Shown: positions 35,885 to 49,841, counted from the stretch's first letter. The stretch is 64,000 nucleotides of DNA from Linanthus parryae (GCA_023055425.1 JALGPY010000003.1:19651001-19715000); one strand, 5' to 3'. The notes: generated by a model not told the origin, from the letters alone. Translations and numbers: made by a program.

Positions 35885-38800
35885 ATGGCAAACAACTCAT
35901 CGAGTTCACAACATTCCCTACGATCTGTCCTTGAGAAGGACAAGCTCTCTGGAACCAACTTTCTTGATTGGTACAGAAACTTGAGAATTGTTCTCAAGCA
36001 AGAGAAGAAGCAGTACGCAATAGAGGAGCATGTTCCAGAAGGTCCAGAGAATCAGACACCTGCTGCCTTAAAGGCGTATCAAAAGCGTGTTGATGACGCT
36101 AATGATGCGGCCTGCCTAATGCTTTGCACCATGACCTCTGAGCTTCAGAAGCAACATGAGAACATGAATGTTGTCGATATGATCGAACATCTAAAGCAGC
36201 TCTTCCAAGAGCAGGCGAGGGTAGAGAGGTATGAGGTCTCAAAGGCACTGTTCAAATGTCATCTGGCAGAACGGAACCCGGTGGGACCCCATGTACTCCG
36301 AATGATCGGGTACTTGGAGAATCTCGCCCGGCTTGGGTTCCCGGTCGGCCAAGAGTTGGCAACCGATCTCGTGTTGCAATCGTTGCCTGAAAGTTATGGA
36401 CAGTTCATTATGAACTATAACATGAACGAGATCGTTAAACCACTGCCAGATTTGCTCAACATGTTGAGGACGGCTGAACAGAGCATCAACAAGGGTAAGG
36501 GCAAGGCCATTATGATGGTGCATAAAGGAAAGGGAAAAAAGTTTGCCTCTTCCTCCAAGGGCAAAGGCAAGTCAGTTGCCAAGACCAAGAAACAATCCCT
36601 TAAGCCTGTTGGTGGCATTGCCAAGGTCGTGACTAAGGGTGAATGTCACTACTGTAGTCAACCTGGACACTGGAGGAGGAACTGCCCAAAATATCTGGAG
36701 GACAAGAGGCTTGGAATAGTGATTCCACCACCACCAGGTATTTTTGTTGTAGATGTCAATTTAACTGTCTCTACATCATGGGTATTAGATACTGGATGTG
36801 GATCTCATATTTGTCGAAATATGCAGGATCTAAAGAGAAGTAAAAGATTGGCTAAAGGGGAGGTAGATCTGCGCGTTGGGAATGGAGCAAAGGTTGCTGC
36901 GTTAGCCATAGGCGTGTGCGAGCTATCTCTGCCTTCAGGATTAGTTTTAGAATTAAATAATTGCTATTTTGTGCCTGCTATGAGCAGAAACATTATTTCT
37001 ATTTCTTGTTTGGACAAGGAAGGTTTTATTATTTCAATAAAGAACAATTGTTGTTCCTTTTATTTGAATAATATTCACTATTTTAGTGTGCAATTATTTA
37101 ATGAACTTTATGTCCTTGATCTAAGCAATCCTGTCTACAACATTAATACCAAGCGGATTAAAATAAATGATTTAAATCATGCTTATTTATGGCATTGTCG
37201 TTTAGGCCACATAAATGAGAAACGTGTATCTAGACTCCATAAGGATGGATTGCTAGACTCATTTGATTTTGAATCATATGAGACATGTGAGGCTTGTTTA
37301 TTGGGAAAAATGACAAAGTCCCCTTTCAATAAGAAAGGTGAGAGGACTAGTGAGCAATTGGCGCTCATACATACCGATGTGTGTGGGCCATTTGCCACGC
37401 CTGCCAGGGGTGGTTATGTCTACTTCATTACGTTTACTGATGATTACAGTAGATATGGATTTGTGTACCTTATGAGGGCAAAATCCTAATCCTTTGAAGT
37501 GTTCAAAGAATTCAAGAATGAAGTAGAGAAGCAACTTGGCAAAAGTATCAAGGCTCTACGATCGGATCGTGGAGGAGAATACTTGAGCCAAGAGTTTGAC
37601 GACTATCTTAGAGAGTGTGGGATCGTGTCCCAACTCACTCCACCCGGAACGCCACAATGGAATGGCGTGTCCGAGAGGAGGAATCGAACCCTATTGGATA
37701 TGGTTCGGTCTATGATGTGTCAAACCGATCTTCCATTATCATTTTGGGGCTACGCTCTATTAAGTGCAGCTTTCACCATTAACCGTGTTCCATCTAAATC
37801 AGTCATGAAGACACCATATGAGATATGGAGTGGGAGGCGTCCCACACTGTCGTTCATGAGGATTTGGGGCTGCGATGTCTATGTAAAACGTTTACAATCA
37901 GACAAGCTAGGGCCTAAATCGAATAAGTGTAAATTTGTGGGGTACCCTAAGGAAACTAAGGGATACTACTTCTACAATCCAACCGAGAACAAAGTGTTTG
38001 TTGCTCGGACCGGCGTGTTTCTAGAAAGAGAGTTTGTCTCTAAAGAAGCAAGTGGGAGGAATGTATAACTTGAAGAAGTTCAAGAACCACAAATCACTGA
38101 ACCGATTATGGAACATGAACAGGAATCACAAGCAGTTGTGGATCCACCTGTTCAGGTAACACAAGAGCTTCGTAGATCTAGTAGAGTGCGCCAGGAACCC
38201 GAGAGGTACGGACTTCTCGTAACTGATTCCGGTGACACGATGCTCATAGATGATGAGCCTACTACCTATGAGGAGGCCATGAATGGCCCAGACTCGCAGA
38301 AGTGGCTTGAGGCCATGAGATCCGAGATGGAATCCATGTATACCAACAAAGTATGGACTTTGGTGGAACCACCTGATGGGGCGCGGCCCATAGGGTGCAA
38401 GTGGGTCTTCAAGAAGAAGATCGACATGGATGGTAATGTGATTACCTATAAGGGCCGATTGGTGGCTAAAGGATTCAGACAGATTCATGGTATTGACTAT
38501 GATGAAACCTTTTCACCAGTCGCTATGACCAAATCCATCCGAATCCTACTTGCAATTGCAGCATACTACGACTATGAGATTTGGCAGATGGATGTCAAAA
38601 CAGCATTCCTTTATGGGAATCTCCTCTAGGATGTGTATATGATACAGCCGGAGGGTTTTGAGGATCCAAAGCAAGCCAACAAAGTCTGTAAGCTGCAACG
38701 ATCCATTTATGGATTGAAGCAAGCTTCTAGGAGTTGGAATCGACGTTTTGATGAAGTAGTCAAAGAGTTTGGCTTCATCAGAAACGAAGATGAGTCTTGT

Positions 38801-39835
38801 GTTTACAAGAAGGTTAGTGGGAGCTCTGTAGCTTTTCTGGTCTTGTATGTGGATGACATACTACTCATTGGAAACGACATTCCCATGCTGCAATCTGTGA
38901 AAGATTGGCTAGGAAAGTGTTTCTCAATGAAGGACTTAGGGGAAGCAGCCTATATACTCGGCATAAAGATCTATAGAGATAGATCTAAGAGGTTGCTAGG
39001 ACTATGTCAGAGTACATATATTGACAAGGTGTTGAAACGGTTCAACATGCAAGATTCCAAGAAGGGATTCTTGCCCATGTCACATGGAATCGCTCTTTCG
39101 AAGAGTGGTTGTCCTTCCAATGAGATTGAGAAGGAACGCATGAGTAGGATTCCCTATGCCTCGGCCATAGGATCTATCATGTACGCCATGTTATGTACTA
39201 GACCAGATGTGTCATATGCCTTGAGTATGACAAGCAGATACCAATCCAATCCAGGTGAGAGTCACTGGATTGCTGTCAAGAACATCCTAAAGTACTTGAG
39301 AAGAACTAAGGATGCCTTCTTGATGTTTGGCGGTGAGGAAGAGTTGCGTGTAAGGGGTTACACTGATGCAAGTTTCCAAACCGATAGAGATGACTTTAGA
39401 TCACAGTCGGGATATGTGTTTTGCCTGAATGGAGCAGCGGTGAGCTGGAAGAGTTCCAAGCAAGAGACGGTAGCTGATTCTACAACAGAGGCTGAGTACA
39501 TTGCTGCAAATGGCGCAGCAAAGGAGGCTGTTTGGATCAGAAAGTTTGTTTCTGAACTTGGTGTGGTCCCTAGCATTGCGGATCCAGTGGAGTTATTCTG
39601 TGACAACACTGGGGCGATCGCGCAATCAAAGGAACCCAGATCACACCAGAAGTCCAAGCATGTGCTCAGGAAGTTTCATCTGATTCGAGATATTATCGAT
39701 AGAGGAGACGTTCGGATATGCAAGATTCCTACAGATGATAATCTGTCAGACCCGCTTACGAAGCCTCTCACGCAGTGGAAGCATGAAGGGCACACTAGGA
39801 GTATGGGCATACGAGATGCGCCAGATTGGCTCTAG
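35885..39835 (+). pseudogene. Copia-2 gag-pol polyprotein with three nonsense mutations
   Basis: 1317 codons in one frame from MANNSSSSQHS. Same domain order as copia-1: gag, CCHC knuckle around residue 255, protease DTG, pre-integrase, integrase, reverse transcriptase (YVDD) and RNase H. Stops at codon 535 (TAA, 37487-37489, in integrase), 728 (TAA, 38066-38068, between integrase and RT) and 915 (TAG, 38627-38629, in RT). At each, copia-1 has a Glu codon (GAA, GAA, GAG), so all three are G-to-T changes. There is no frameshift. The protein cannot be complete, so this copy was either mobilised in trans or broken after insertion. Confidence 0.92.
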
Positions 39836-39849
39836 TGCAAGTGGGAGAC

Positions 39850-41279
39850 TGTTGGAATAGATGCCCTAGAGGCAATCTAGTTTAGTATGAATTTGTATAT
39901 GGCTAGAAAATTCATTTATTATTTATTGGATATTTAATATAATGAAGTCCTTAGATTTACAATCGTGTTGTTTATCTTAAATATCCCTAGTCAAGTATAA
40001 TGATTAAATGGGACAATCATCTATAGACTAGTATGGGGTTGAATTGATATGGAGATATCATGATCCAACACATAGGTGTGCATTACGGAATGTTGCACTG
40101 GATTGACCCATCACCGAGAAGGCTACATACACGTTATGTTAAGTCACAAGTGCTTCTCGGGTACAATGGTATTGTCATCCTTAGACTTGAAGTCACTAGA
40201 TATTCTAGTTGTAGATCATTGTGATCTTGGTAGCGTTAAACGCTACACCGTGACTGGGTAGTTATAAAGGCGTGTACTGGATACAATGAGAAGCAAGCTT
40301 AGAGATCGTAGTGGACGTAGAGAGGATTTGCCCCTCCCACATAACGGGAGCAAATATCCAAGGCCACTCGAAGGATAGTGCTTATAGAATGTCTGGCCAG
40401 ACTCAAATAAATCAATATATGGGATATTGATGTTATTTGCACGAATAAGGCTATTCCATGGATCGAGAAACTAGGGATTGGATATACGAGTGTGACTTGT
40501 ATGTCTCGTGTCCAATCCGGATATGGAGGCAAAGGGATGAGACAATTACTTGTACAAGGTTGTCTAGATGACTATTCTATTAGTTGGCTAGAATGGATGT
40601 TTTGCTAGAAACCGCTCCATATTAGCAAAGAGTTGCTACCAACTAGATAGAACCTATGGGGTCACACGCTATATAGAGTTGTACTAGATTTGGAATTAAT
40701 TAATTGGATTAATTAATTAGAAGGATCACTTTGCAAACCCTTGCAAACTTAGTAGGGACTAATTTGCAAGGAAGGGACTAAATTGAATTCTAGTAGGACT
40801 AGAATAAGTCTTTTAGGTAGTTAACAAGGAGTTGTTGGACTATATAAAGGACCCTCCTTCCTTCCTTCCTCATAACTTATGCTCTAAAGAGAACATAACA
40901 AGAGTGGGAGAGAACAAAGGAGAGAGAGAGCAAGCAACAAGGAGGACGCCGCCCCCTTGCCGCCTCCCCTCGTCCCCGACGCCAAAAAGAAGGCCGAGCC
41001 CTTCTTTTTGCCTCGTTTTGCGTGATTCCTTCACCCTCCTCTCATTCCGGGCTAGCACCAAGGAGATTGGATATCTAGGATCAACTCTAGGCGTGGATCA
41101 ACTATAGAGAACGTGACACTATTCGCGTTTGAAGTCATCAAGGAGAACCCAAAGGTGTGTTTATGATTTCTTACCTTCACTATCGTTATGCATCTAGACT
41201 TGTGATCCTTGGAGGGTTTTGCATGGTTGTTTGTTTGATTATGCTTCTGTTTGCGCGATCCATGAATCAAAACCCTACA
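39850..41279 (+). repeat. Copia-2 3' LTR
   Basis: 1430 bp, preceded by the purine tract AGTGGGAGAC (39840-39849). About nine differences from the 5' LTR by eye. Confidence 0.93.
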
Positions 41280-43980
41280 CCTTGAAGATTGTCGGCCAGA
41301 AAAAACCGGACTGCAGTATTTTATGAGTTGTCCGCGTTCCCCCAAAATGACCCCCACACTGTGATGAGTGGCAGTGTCGGATCACGTTCCAGGCCTCGTG
41401 GGTCGGGATACACCTTCTCAGGATGTTATCGGCCCCCTGTTTGAATAGGTACGGGTCATCCCAGAAATACTGTCGACTTGCGGCAACGAACTTTTTCCGC
41501 TGAGATGGGGTGAGGTCCTCGGGAAGCGTGCCAGTTACCAAGTAATTGGCTATGGCATAGTACCACGGTCTACCAATTTTTACTGCCATGATGTGTTCGT
41601 CCGGGAAGTTTTCCTTGATCGGTACCGGGTCCACCTTCACGTTCTCAAGTCTGGATAGGTGATCCGCTACCACGTTCTCAACTCCCTTCTTGTCCCGGAT
41701 TTCCACGTCGAATTCCTGCATCAGTAGTACCCACCTCAACAGTCTCGGTTTCGCGTCCTTCTTGTCCAGTAGGTATTTCAGGGCACTATGGTCGGTAAAA
41801 ACGATAACTTTTGACCCGACCAGATAGGGCCTGAATTTGTCCAGGGCATACACCACAGCCAGCAGTTCCTTTTCTGACGTGCCATAGTTGAGCTGGGCAT
41901 CGTTGAGTACCCGGCTCGCATAATAAATGACGTGGCAGACTTTATCCTTTCGCTGCCCCAAAACTGCCCCGACTGCGTAGTCGCTGGCGTCACACATCAG
42001 CTCAAACGGGAGTGACCAATCCGGCGTGGTTATAACCGGGGCTGTGGTCAGCTTCTCTTTCAAATGGTCAAAAGCCTGCCGACATGCTGCATCGAAATCA
42101 AAGGGTGCGTCTTTTCCGAGTAAAGCGCAGAGTGGCTTTTTGATCTTGGAAAAGTCTTTGATGAACCTTCGGTAAAATCCTGCATGTCCCAGACAACTTT
42201 TGATTGCCCTTACGTTCGTCAGGTATGGAAGCTGCTTTATCACCTCGATCTTAGCCCTTTCCACCTCGAGTCCCTTGCTGGAAATTATGTGACCCAGCAC
42301 GATCCCCTCGGTGACCATAAAGTGGCACTTTTCCCAATTGAGCACCAAATTCGCCTTCTTGCATCGGATCAGAACCTGACCCAAATGGAACAGGCAGTCA
42401 TCGAAACTGTCTCCGAACAGTGAAAAGTCGTCCATGAAGACCTCCAAATTTTTCTCGATCATGTCGGAAAAAATTGCCATCATACATCTCCGGAATGTGG
42501 CTGGAGCGTTACACAACCCGAACGGCATGCGCCAAAACGCGAACGTCCCGTATGGGCAGGTAAATGTCGTCCTTTTCTGATCTTCCGGGGCTATGAAAAT
42601 CTGGTTGTACCCGGAATACCCGTGCAGAAAACAATAATAGGCGTGGTGGGCGAGCCGGTCCAACATCTGGTCCATGAATGGTAGCGGGAAGTGGTCTTTC
42701 AGTGTTGCGTCGTTTAGCCTCCGATAGTCCATGCAGATCCGCCAGCCTGTAACGGTGCGTTGCGCAATCTGCTCCTGGTCTTTATTCTGCACCACCGTAA
42801 TACCCCCCTTTTTGGGCACGCATTGGACCGGGCTGATCCACGTGCTGTCCGATATGGGGTATATGATTCCCGCTTCCAGCCACTTCATGACCTCTTTTCG
42901 CACAACGTCCTTCATGTTCGGATTCAGTCTCCGCTGGGGCTGAATCACCGGTTTCTTGCCCTCTTCAATTTGGATTTTGTGCATGCAGTAGGAGGGGCTG
43001 ATCCCCTTGATATCTGCAATTGTCCAGGCAATTGCTTCCTTATGCTCTCGCAATACTTCAAGCAGTTTCTGCTCCTGTTCCTGAGATAAACGTGACGAGA
43101 CAATTACGGGCAGAGTACTATTTTCACCAATATACGCATATCTGAGATGGCTCGGGAGCGGTTTCAGCTCCAGTGCGGGTGGCTCCTTGAGTGACGGGAC
43201 CAGAATCATCTTTTGCCCGCCGTCTTCGTCCCGGTGCAAAGTGGTCCAGTCCTCGGCTCTCATGGCGTGCTCGCACCGAGTCTTCTCCTTTTCTTCCCCG
43301 TACATGCTGTCGATCTCTTCCCACAATTGGTCCATCTCCTCGTTTTCCCAGCCTTCGTCCACAACATCTATGGCAAAGATATCCTCGTGGTCGTAGTAAT
43401 TTGGCAGTTGCAGATTTTTGAAAACGCTGAATTTCACCTTTTCCTCGTTAATCTTCATGGTCAGCTCCCCGCTCTTGCAGTTTATCATTGCTTCGCCCGT
43501 GGCCAAAAACGGCCTGCCAGGCATGAGCGGTACCTCCCCTGCCTCCATGTCCAGGATGACGAAATCTGCCGGAAAAATCAGCTCGCCGTCCTTGACCAGA
43601 ATATCCTCGATAACCCCATAGGCCTGTTTAACGGACCTGTCTGCCATCTGCAACATGATTCTGGTGGGTCGGGGTTCACCGACTTTCAAACTCTTGAAAA
43701 TCGTCAACGGCATCAGATTGATGCTGGCCCCTAGGTCACACAGAGCCTTTCCTGTGTAAGCGTTACCTAGGGTGACCGGTATAACGAAACTGCCAGGATC
43801 CTTTTTCTTCCTCGGTAGCCCATTCTTCACACAATTGCTCACTTCTGCCGTCAGGTTTATGGTCTCGAAATCGCTCATCCGCCTCCTCCCATACAAGATG
43901 TCCTTGAGGAATTTGGCGTAAGTGGGCATCTTAGCCAAAGCCTCGGCAAAAGTTATGTTAATCTGTAGCTGCTTGAACAT
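41280..43980 (-). pseudogene. Athila pol: protease, reverse transcriptase, RNase H, integrase N-terminus
   Basis: About 900 codons open on the minus strand, from MFKQLQINITFAEALAKM to the copia-2 insertion. Visible in order: retropepsin (ALCDLGASINLMPL, with D-L-G-A as in Athila/Tat), reverse transcriptase (CMDYRRLNDAT; FGLCNAPATF; catalytic FMDDF), RNase H (ELMCDASDYAVGAVLGQ, then TDHSALKYLLDKKDAK), and the start of integrase (HCHSSQCGGHFGGTRTTHK gives the His pair). The frame ran on across the insertion point into 32768. In the absence of copia-2 this part would be open throughout. Upstream, the same frame carries gag's C-terminal part with stops. Confidence 0.88.
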
Positions 43981-45688
43981 CTCGAGAAATCTGGCGTAGT
44001 CCTTGCTGTCGTCCCTCTTTCATGTTCGCAAGGGGTATGGCACCTCCTTGGAGAAAGGTACCGTTTCTGCATCTGTCTCATTCTGCACTGCATCCTGCTC
44101 AACCGAGCCCTTCGGCTGGGGGCGGTCGACTGTGCTGTTATCCTGGCCTGACAAGTTGCGTTCTACTTCTTTCGAATTTTCTGCACGTGCGTGGCTGGGA
44201 TACGGTGGATCCTACAGTGCCAATCCACTCCGAGTGGAGATAACATTGATCTGAGCCCGTGGATTGTTTACTGTATTCGAGGGTCGGTTTCCTGGCTGTC
44301 TCTCTGTTAGCTGCTGTGCTAACTGCCCCACTTGTACTTCCAAAGCGCGTAGTGATGTTTTGGTTGTCTGCATGTCTGCTGTCAGGGCGTCCATGTGCTT
44401 GAACCGGGACTCCATAGTCTGGAACATGGACTTGATCTCCTTCATCTGAGCGTCGTACTGCTGTGCAGATGGGGCTGACTGAGCCTGCTGGGCCAGGGCA
44501 GCCTGCTGGGCTGGTGGCCTGTGCTAGAAACCTGGTGCATAAACTGCCGCGTTCGGGTTTCCGTACCGAAACCCGGGATGGTCTCTCGTACCCGGTCGGT
44601 ACCGACTCGGGTCCCACTGCTGCTGTACATAATTGGTGTCTTCGGTCCTTAGTTCCTCAATGGCCGTGTCCAGATCAGGTTCTTCGGCTGCTGCAACAGT
44701 CTTCTTATCCGAGTAGACTTTCTTGACCAAGTCATGAACGATCTTGGCCAGTTTGTCTATCCGGTCATCCTCTGCTGGTTTGCTCTAGCCGTCATCCTGC
44801 GATCGTCAAACAGTCGGGTGTCCTGCTTGGCCAACTGCTTCATCAGGTCATACGCACCTTCTTTGTCCACGTGATACAAGAAGTTTCCCCCGGCCTCTCT
44901 GTCAATCCTGTCGGCGTTCTCCCTGTCTAGGGCATGGTAGAAAACCTGCAGGATTTTCGCGTCTCCAAAACCGTGGTTCGGGCACCGTTTTACCAATCTC
45001 ATGAGCCTGTCCCATGCGTCCACCACCGTCTCCCCCATCTTTTGTCTGAATGACAGAATCTCGCTCTGTAACTGTATGACTCGGGAGGCGGGATAGAATT
45101 TTGCCAGAAAATCTGCGACACACTCCTCCCATGTGGTGATGGATCGGGGTGGTCGGGATTCGAGCCAGTCTTTGGCTACTCCGTAAAGACAGTATGGAAA
45201 TAAGATCAGCATGAGTGCCTCTGCTTCTACCCCCTTGTATCTGACCTTGTTGCAGTAATCTTCGAATTTCCCGATAATATCGTTCGGGTCTTCGTCGGCC
45301 CTGCCATGAAACGGGCAGAGAGTTTGTACCGTCTGGATGGTGGATGGTTTGATGTCAAAGTGCTCAAGGTGATCTCGGGCACCACAATAGCTCGCTCATG
45401 CCCCCCGGTGGGGACTTCGAAATTTTCCACCAACGCCTTCCCAGATCGGTTATATCTTCTCTGGTTGCCTCGGGCAGCGAGTCCCGCTGTGACAAGTTCC
45501 TCAATGTACCGAGCCATCTGGGCTGGGGTACGTGTCTCTCGTTCCTGTCCACCGGCTTCAGTGTTCTCGGGCGTATCTCTCTGGTTGGTTGCCATCCTGC
45601 TTTCTCGGTTTCTGCGGTTCTGTTCCGTATACAGTTTTTCCGGGTTGTCGAGTGGTGGCACCAAATCGCGAGGCAATTTGGGCATCAA
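43981..45688 (-). pseudogene. Athila gag, broken by two frameshifts and three stops
   Basis: Starts MMPKLPRDLVPPL at 45688. The retrotransposon gag domain (LFPYCLYGVAKDWLESRPP, SITTWEECVADFLAKFYP) lies at 44760-45212 in a second frame; the switch occurs near 45370. A second switch near 44760-44790 returns to the pol frame, which reads KKVYSDKKTVAAAEEPD and, further on, a coiled-coil-like MKEIKSMFQTMESRFKHMDA and VQVGQLAQQLTERQPG. In this frame stops stand at 44524-44526, 44212-44214 and 44020-44022. Gag is nonfunctional, in contrast to the open pol. Confidence 0.8.
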
Positions 45689-45807
45689 CTGAACAGTCCT
45701 GAAAACGCAGATTCAAAAACGCAGTGAGATAAAAAGAAAAATAACAAAACTGAAAATAAACAAAGACTCAGAAAACTAATTCTGACTACTAAATAGACCC
45801 TAAAAAG

Positions 45808-45825
45808 TCCCTGGCAACGGCGCCA
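45808..45825 (-). promoter_or_regulatory. Athila primer-binding site (tRNA-Asp type)
   Basis: On the minus strand TGGCGCCGTTGCCAGGGA, separated from the 5' LTR end by 6 bp. This matches the 3' end of plant tRNA-Asp (GGCAACGGCGCCA) with one mismatch further in, as known for Athila. Confidence 0.85.
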
Positions 45826-45831
45826 AAAACT

Positions 45832-46300
45832 TGATGCGCAAACTAACGTGTTTTCGCAAGTGTACGAATCTTCTAATACCGGGTGTAATTAGACTCGGAT
45901 AATCGTTCCCACGAGGACTATTTCGGGTTTACTCACGTTGTCAGTTTTGGTTAACCGAGTGTAGTAACCAGGAGGAGTAGGTTGTGATTGCAGTTACCAA
46001 ACTAAAACAGAAATTAAGAACGTAAACGTAAATATATTTTTTTTGTGACGTTTTCTGAAATAAGTTGAATCGGTTGTTACGATAATAGATGAGAACTAGG
46101 CTCCAAGATCCCCTAGGGTTTCTACAGATTTCAGTTTTACGTTCGATTATGAAAACAGTCAGCAGTTTCGATATCTGTGCAACGTACCAGTTGTGCAGTG
46201 ACTTTTCAGATTCCACACATAATCCCGATCCTGCAAACTTTCGGATTCTTGTTAAGCTGCCTAAATCTGCAGTCTCGGTCTAAGCCTGTTAGGGTTTCTA
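45832..46300 (-). repeat. Athila 5' LTR, primer-site-proximal part
   Basis: About 469 bp matching LTR positions 25401-25865. It stops within GGGTTTCTA, where the patch begins. The rest of this LTR, after a gap of about 440 bp, reappears at about 53177-53849. Confidence 0.9.
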
Positions 46301-48452
46301 GTGTGAAAGCAAGCTAGAGTTCATATTGGGAAGGTTCATATATAGTTTTTATAAAGTTTGGGGGTAGTTTCATTATTTATTTTTAATATAAATTACAAAC
46401 TGACCCTAAATTCGTATTTCACTCCAATATTTGATGTATCATTCCTGGTATTCCAACATGTCAAGAGATCGCTGGCACTGACTGAGAAATATTTATATAA
46501 TGGCTCTATATTTTTAGAAAATTACATTCTTATCCCCAAAATTTCCAAAGTATTAAATTGTCACCCCTCTTGACTTAGATTCAAAATTCTAGTCTAAAAC
46601 CAGCTACAAAATTAGGAAATTTTATTTACAGTTTTACACCACAAATATTTGGGATATGTAATATTAGGCCCTAGAATTTTCAAGGGTGTTACACTTTACA
46701 CTGTTTTCTAGATTGGAAATGCCAGAAGGAGGGTTAATATTGAAGAGGAAATCTCTAAAGGCACACAACATTATTACTACAAACGCGGGGTGCTGGTTGT
46801 AAACCATAACGGTTGCTAGTATTCCCGGCCTTGTAGGCTCTCCACACTTCAGTTACTTTGTTTATTCGTTCCAGCGACGGAAACATCGAACCATGTTCAC
46901 TACAAAGTGGGAGATATTTAATAGCTTGTTATCATTCAGGATGGTGTTCAATCATGTATATAAACAGGATACCGAACAATTCTCAGCGTAAGGATGTGGC
47001 TGAAAATTGTCTATATCAACCCCCATATGTCTGTCATATCCTTCGAAGTGGCGTCGATGCTGTCGGAAGCCCACGTAGAGACCATGTTCACCGGCAAGAT
47101 GTAACAAGTCACGGGTACATCTTTTTGAAGGAGGCTTTTGTACTGCAGTTTCTGAAAGAAAAAGTTCTCGGCTCGATCAAGTGCACTAAAAAGTCTGATT
47201 TTTCGTGCCTCTACAGTCTAGGTAGGCCTTCAATAGTGCTCTGACCATTCCATGTGTTTTTGGAGAAGCCTATTTATGGTAATTCCTTGATCATCCATCT
47301 AACTATTGTATATGGGACATTCGGGGGTTTACATTCCTGCCTACCAACCTAAAATCATACTCAAGGTAACATGCTTTGTTGACAATTTGACATTTTGATA
47401 GACTTGTAGGTTTGTGGTTACTCTGACAACCTGACATTATGTCATAATTTCAAATCCCCATTGTGATTTATCTTATCCGAACACTTCATGCATCAATTTA
47501 CTTTGAAAGCATGTGTGGTAGTTCGTGTCCTTGTTTCCTATAAAATTTTGCGGTTATTATTTAAATTCGTTGATAGTTGGACCAGAGAATCCAATTTATT
47601 GGTGAGAGACCAATACAATTAACAACACCTGTCAATAATCACGGCCTACACCCAATATAGGCCTAAACTACTAGCTTGTGCCCACAGTAACGTCCAAACC
47701 ATTCCAAATCAAACAAGGAAACAATTCTAAAATGATGGTCAACCAAAAACCTGGTCACACGACCTGTCCCAGAGGTCGTACGACCTCCTGTAGAGCCAAC
47801 CCAGGTCGCACGACCTGATGCAGAGGTCGCACGACCTCCTGGGAATCTGAAATCCTGCGGTTTGTTTCCCTTGCCTCCTTGCTCGTTGCTTCGCCAATTC
47901 GAAGCCATGTTTTGATCACCAATTCATAAAAAATCTCCACCTTGATCAATACTCTCTAGCAATCAATCCAATGAACTGATGGAATACATTCTCAAATTTG
48001 CGGTATTGGAATACATCCACTATGCGCCACAACAAGCGCGTCTTTGCGTCTCAACAAACGCAGAGACTTTTGTGTCCCAATCAACACACCACCAATACAC
48101 CATGACACAATGAATCTCCCCAACATCATGACAATGACACTTAATGATGAAAATTTCCTATCAATCGTTCCAAGTTATGTCAATTTTTAAGCAAAGGACC
48201 GCACCAATGCGCAAACCGAGACACACTCAATAAATTCCAACAATCAATGAGTGCATAATAATACGCCGCCAATCAATACATTCACAATAACATGTAAGAA
48301 ACCAATCTGCGCCAAATAACGTGCTACCAACTGTATGCCATCAAGACACGTCAATTACTCCATGCCACGAGCCAAATTCGCCAGTTGATTCGAGTCATCT
48401 CCACCTTGACTTGAATCCACCTAGCAGTCATAACAAGATCCGAGTGCCCAAT

Positions 48453-49841
48453 TGTAGGGTTTTGTGGCAGGTTATGCAGCGGAATAACAAAACTTTTATC
48501 CTGCTCAAATCCCTCCAAGGATCACAGGCAAGCAATCACAACATGATGAAAGTAGAAAACCATGCACCTTAGTTTGTGTGATCACTACGAAGAATTGTGT
48601 TTTCGCCTCTGTGGTATCTACACCTCTGGATTGCAGCTGGAATCCTTCTCCACATACTGTGCTAGCAACGGAAGAAGGGGGAAGAATAATGCAAACCGGA
48701 GCACCTGGCCGTGCGCCTCACGAGGCCGACGCCAAGGGGGGACGGGTAAGGGGGCGCCTTTTGCTTTGACTCTCTCCTTGCTTTGTTATGTTATCTCAAT
48801 AATGACTTGTCTTGATAAAATAACAAGCTAGAGTTACCTGATATAGTTAATAACTCCTTATTAACTACAAATTTGTCCCAATACTAATCATGTCCATACA
48901 CGGATTAGTCCACCTTGCAAATTAGTCCTACTAACTTTGCATGTGGTTACGTTATGATTCTTTTAATTAATCAGTCCAACTAATTAATATCCAAATTCAG
49001 ATTAATCCATTCGGTGTGTGACCCTATATGTTTCTACTGAGTTGGTAGTAACTATTACTAACATAGAGCGGTGTCAAGCAACACATCTATGTCACCGAAC
49101 TAATAGAAATTGTCAGTGATCCGACAAACCTTGTTCCCAATGTTACCATATTGTATTATCCCTTTGTCTCCATATCCGGATTAAACACGAGACATAGTAG
49201 TCACACTCCTATATCCAATCCATTGTTTCTTGATCATGGGAATATTCTTATCCGAGCACATAACATCAATATCTCCATATTAATTTATCTGAGTCTGGCA
49301 AGACATTCTAAAAGCACCATCCCTCGAGTGGCCCATGGATATTCGCTCCCATTATGTGGGAGGGACAAATCCTCTCTACATCACTACCATCTCTCAGCTT
49401 GCTTCCTATCATGCCAGACAACTATCTTTATAGTTACCTGGTTAAGGCGCAACGTTTGATATTATCAAAGCATTATATTTCACAACTAGAGTATTTAGTG
49501 CCTTCAAGTCTAAGGATTACAATACCATTAGCACTACGAGATGCACTTGTGACTTTGACATAATCTAATGTAGCCATCTTGTTGTGGGTCAATCCAGTAT
49601 GCCATTACCCCTAATGCATACCCATGTGTTCGACTTGATATCTTCGTATCAATCTACCCACATACTAGTCTATAGTGATTATTCCGTTAATCAATATAGT
49701 GGACTAGGGATATTTAAGATAAACAACACATTGTAATCTAAGGACTTCATTATATTAAATATCCATAAATAATAAAAGAATATTCTAGCCAAACAATGTT
49801 CATACTTAATCTAGATTGCCCCTAGGGAACATATTCCAACA
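48453..49841 (-). mobile_element. Solo LTR, duplicate inside the patch
   Basis: Copy of 23759-25147 with its CCAAT duplications, carried over in the patch; not an independent insertion. Confidence 0.9.

Larger units (their letters stand above)
32774..41279 (+). mobile_element. Copia-2: Angela/BARE-1-like retrotransposon nested in Athila integrase
   Basis: An 8506-bp element with two 1430-bp LTRs (TGTTGGAATAG...AACCCTACA), flanked by perfect CCTTG duplications (32769-32773 and 41280-41284). Removing the element and one duplication rejoins the Athila integrase frame exactly. The two LTRs differ at about nine positions by eye, so it is young. Same family as copia-1 but a distinct copy, with different LTR length and scattered differences throughout. 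gag-pol has three stops. Confidence 0.94.
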
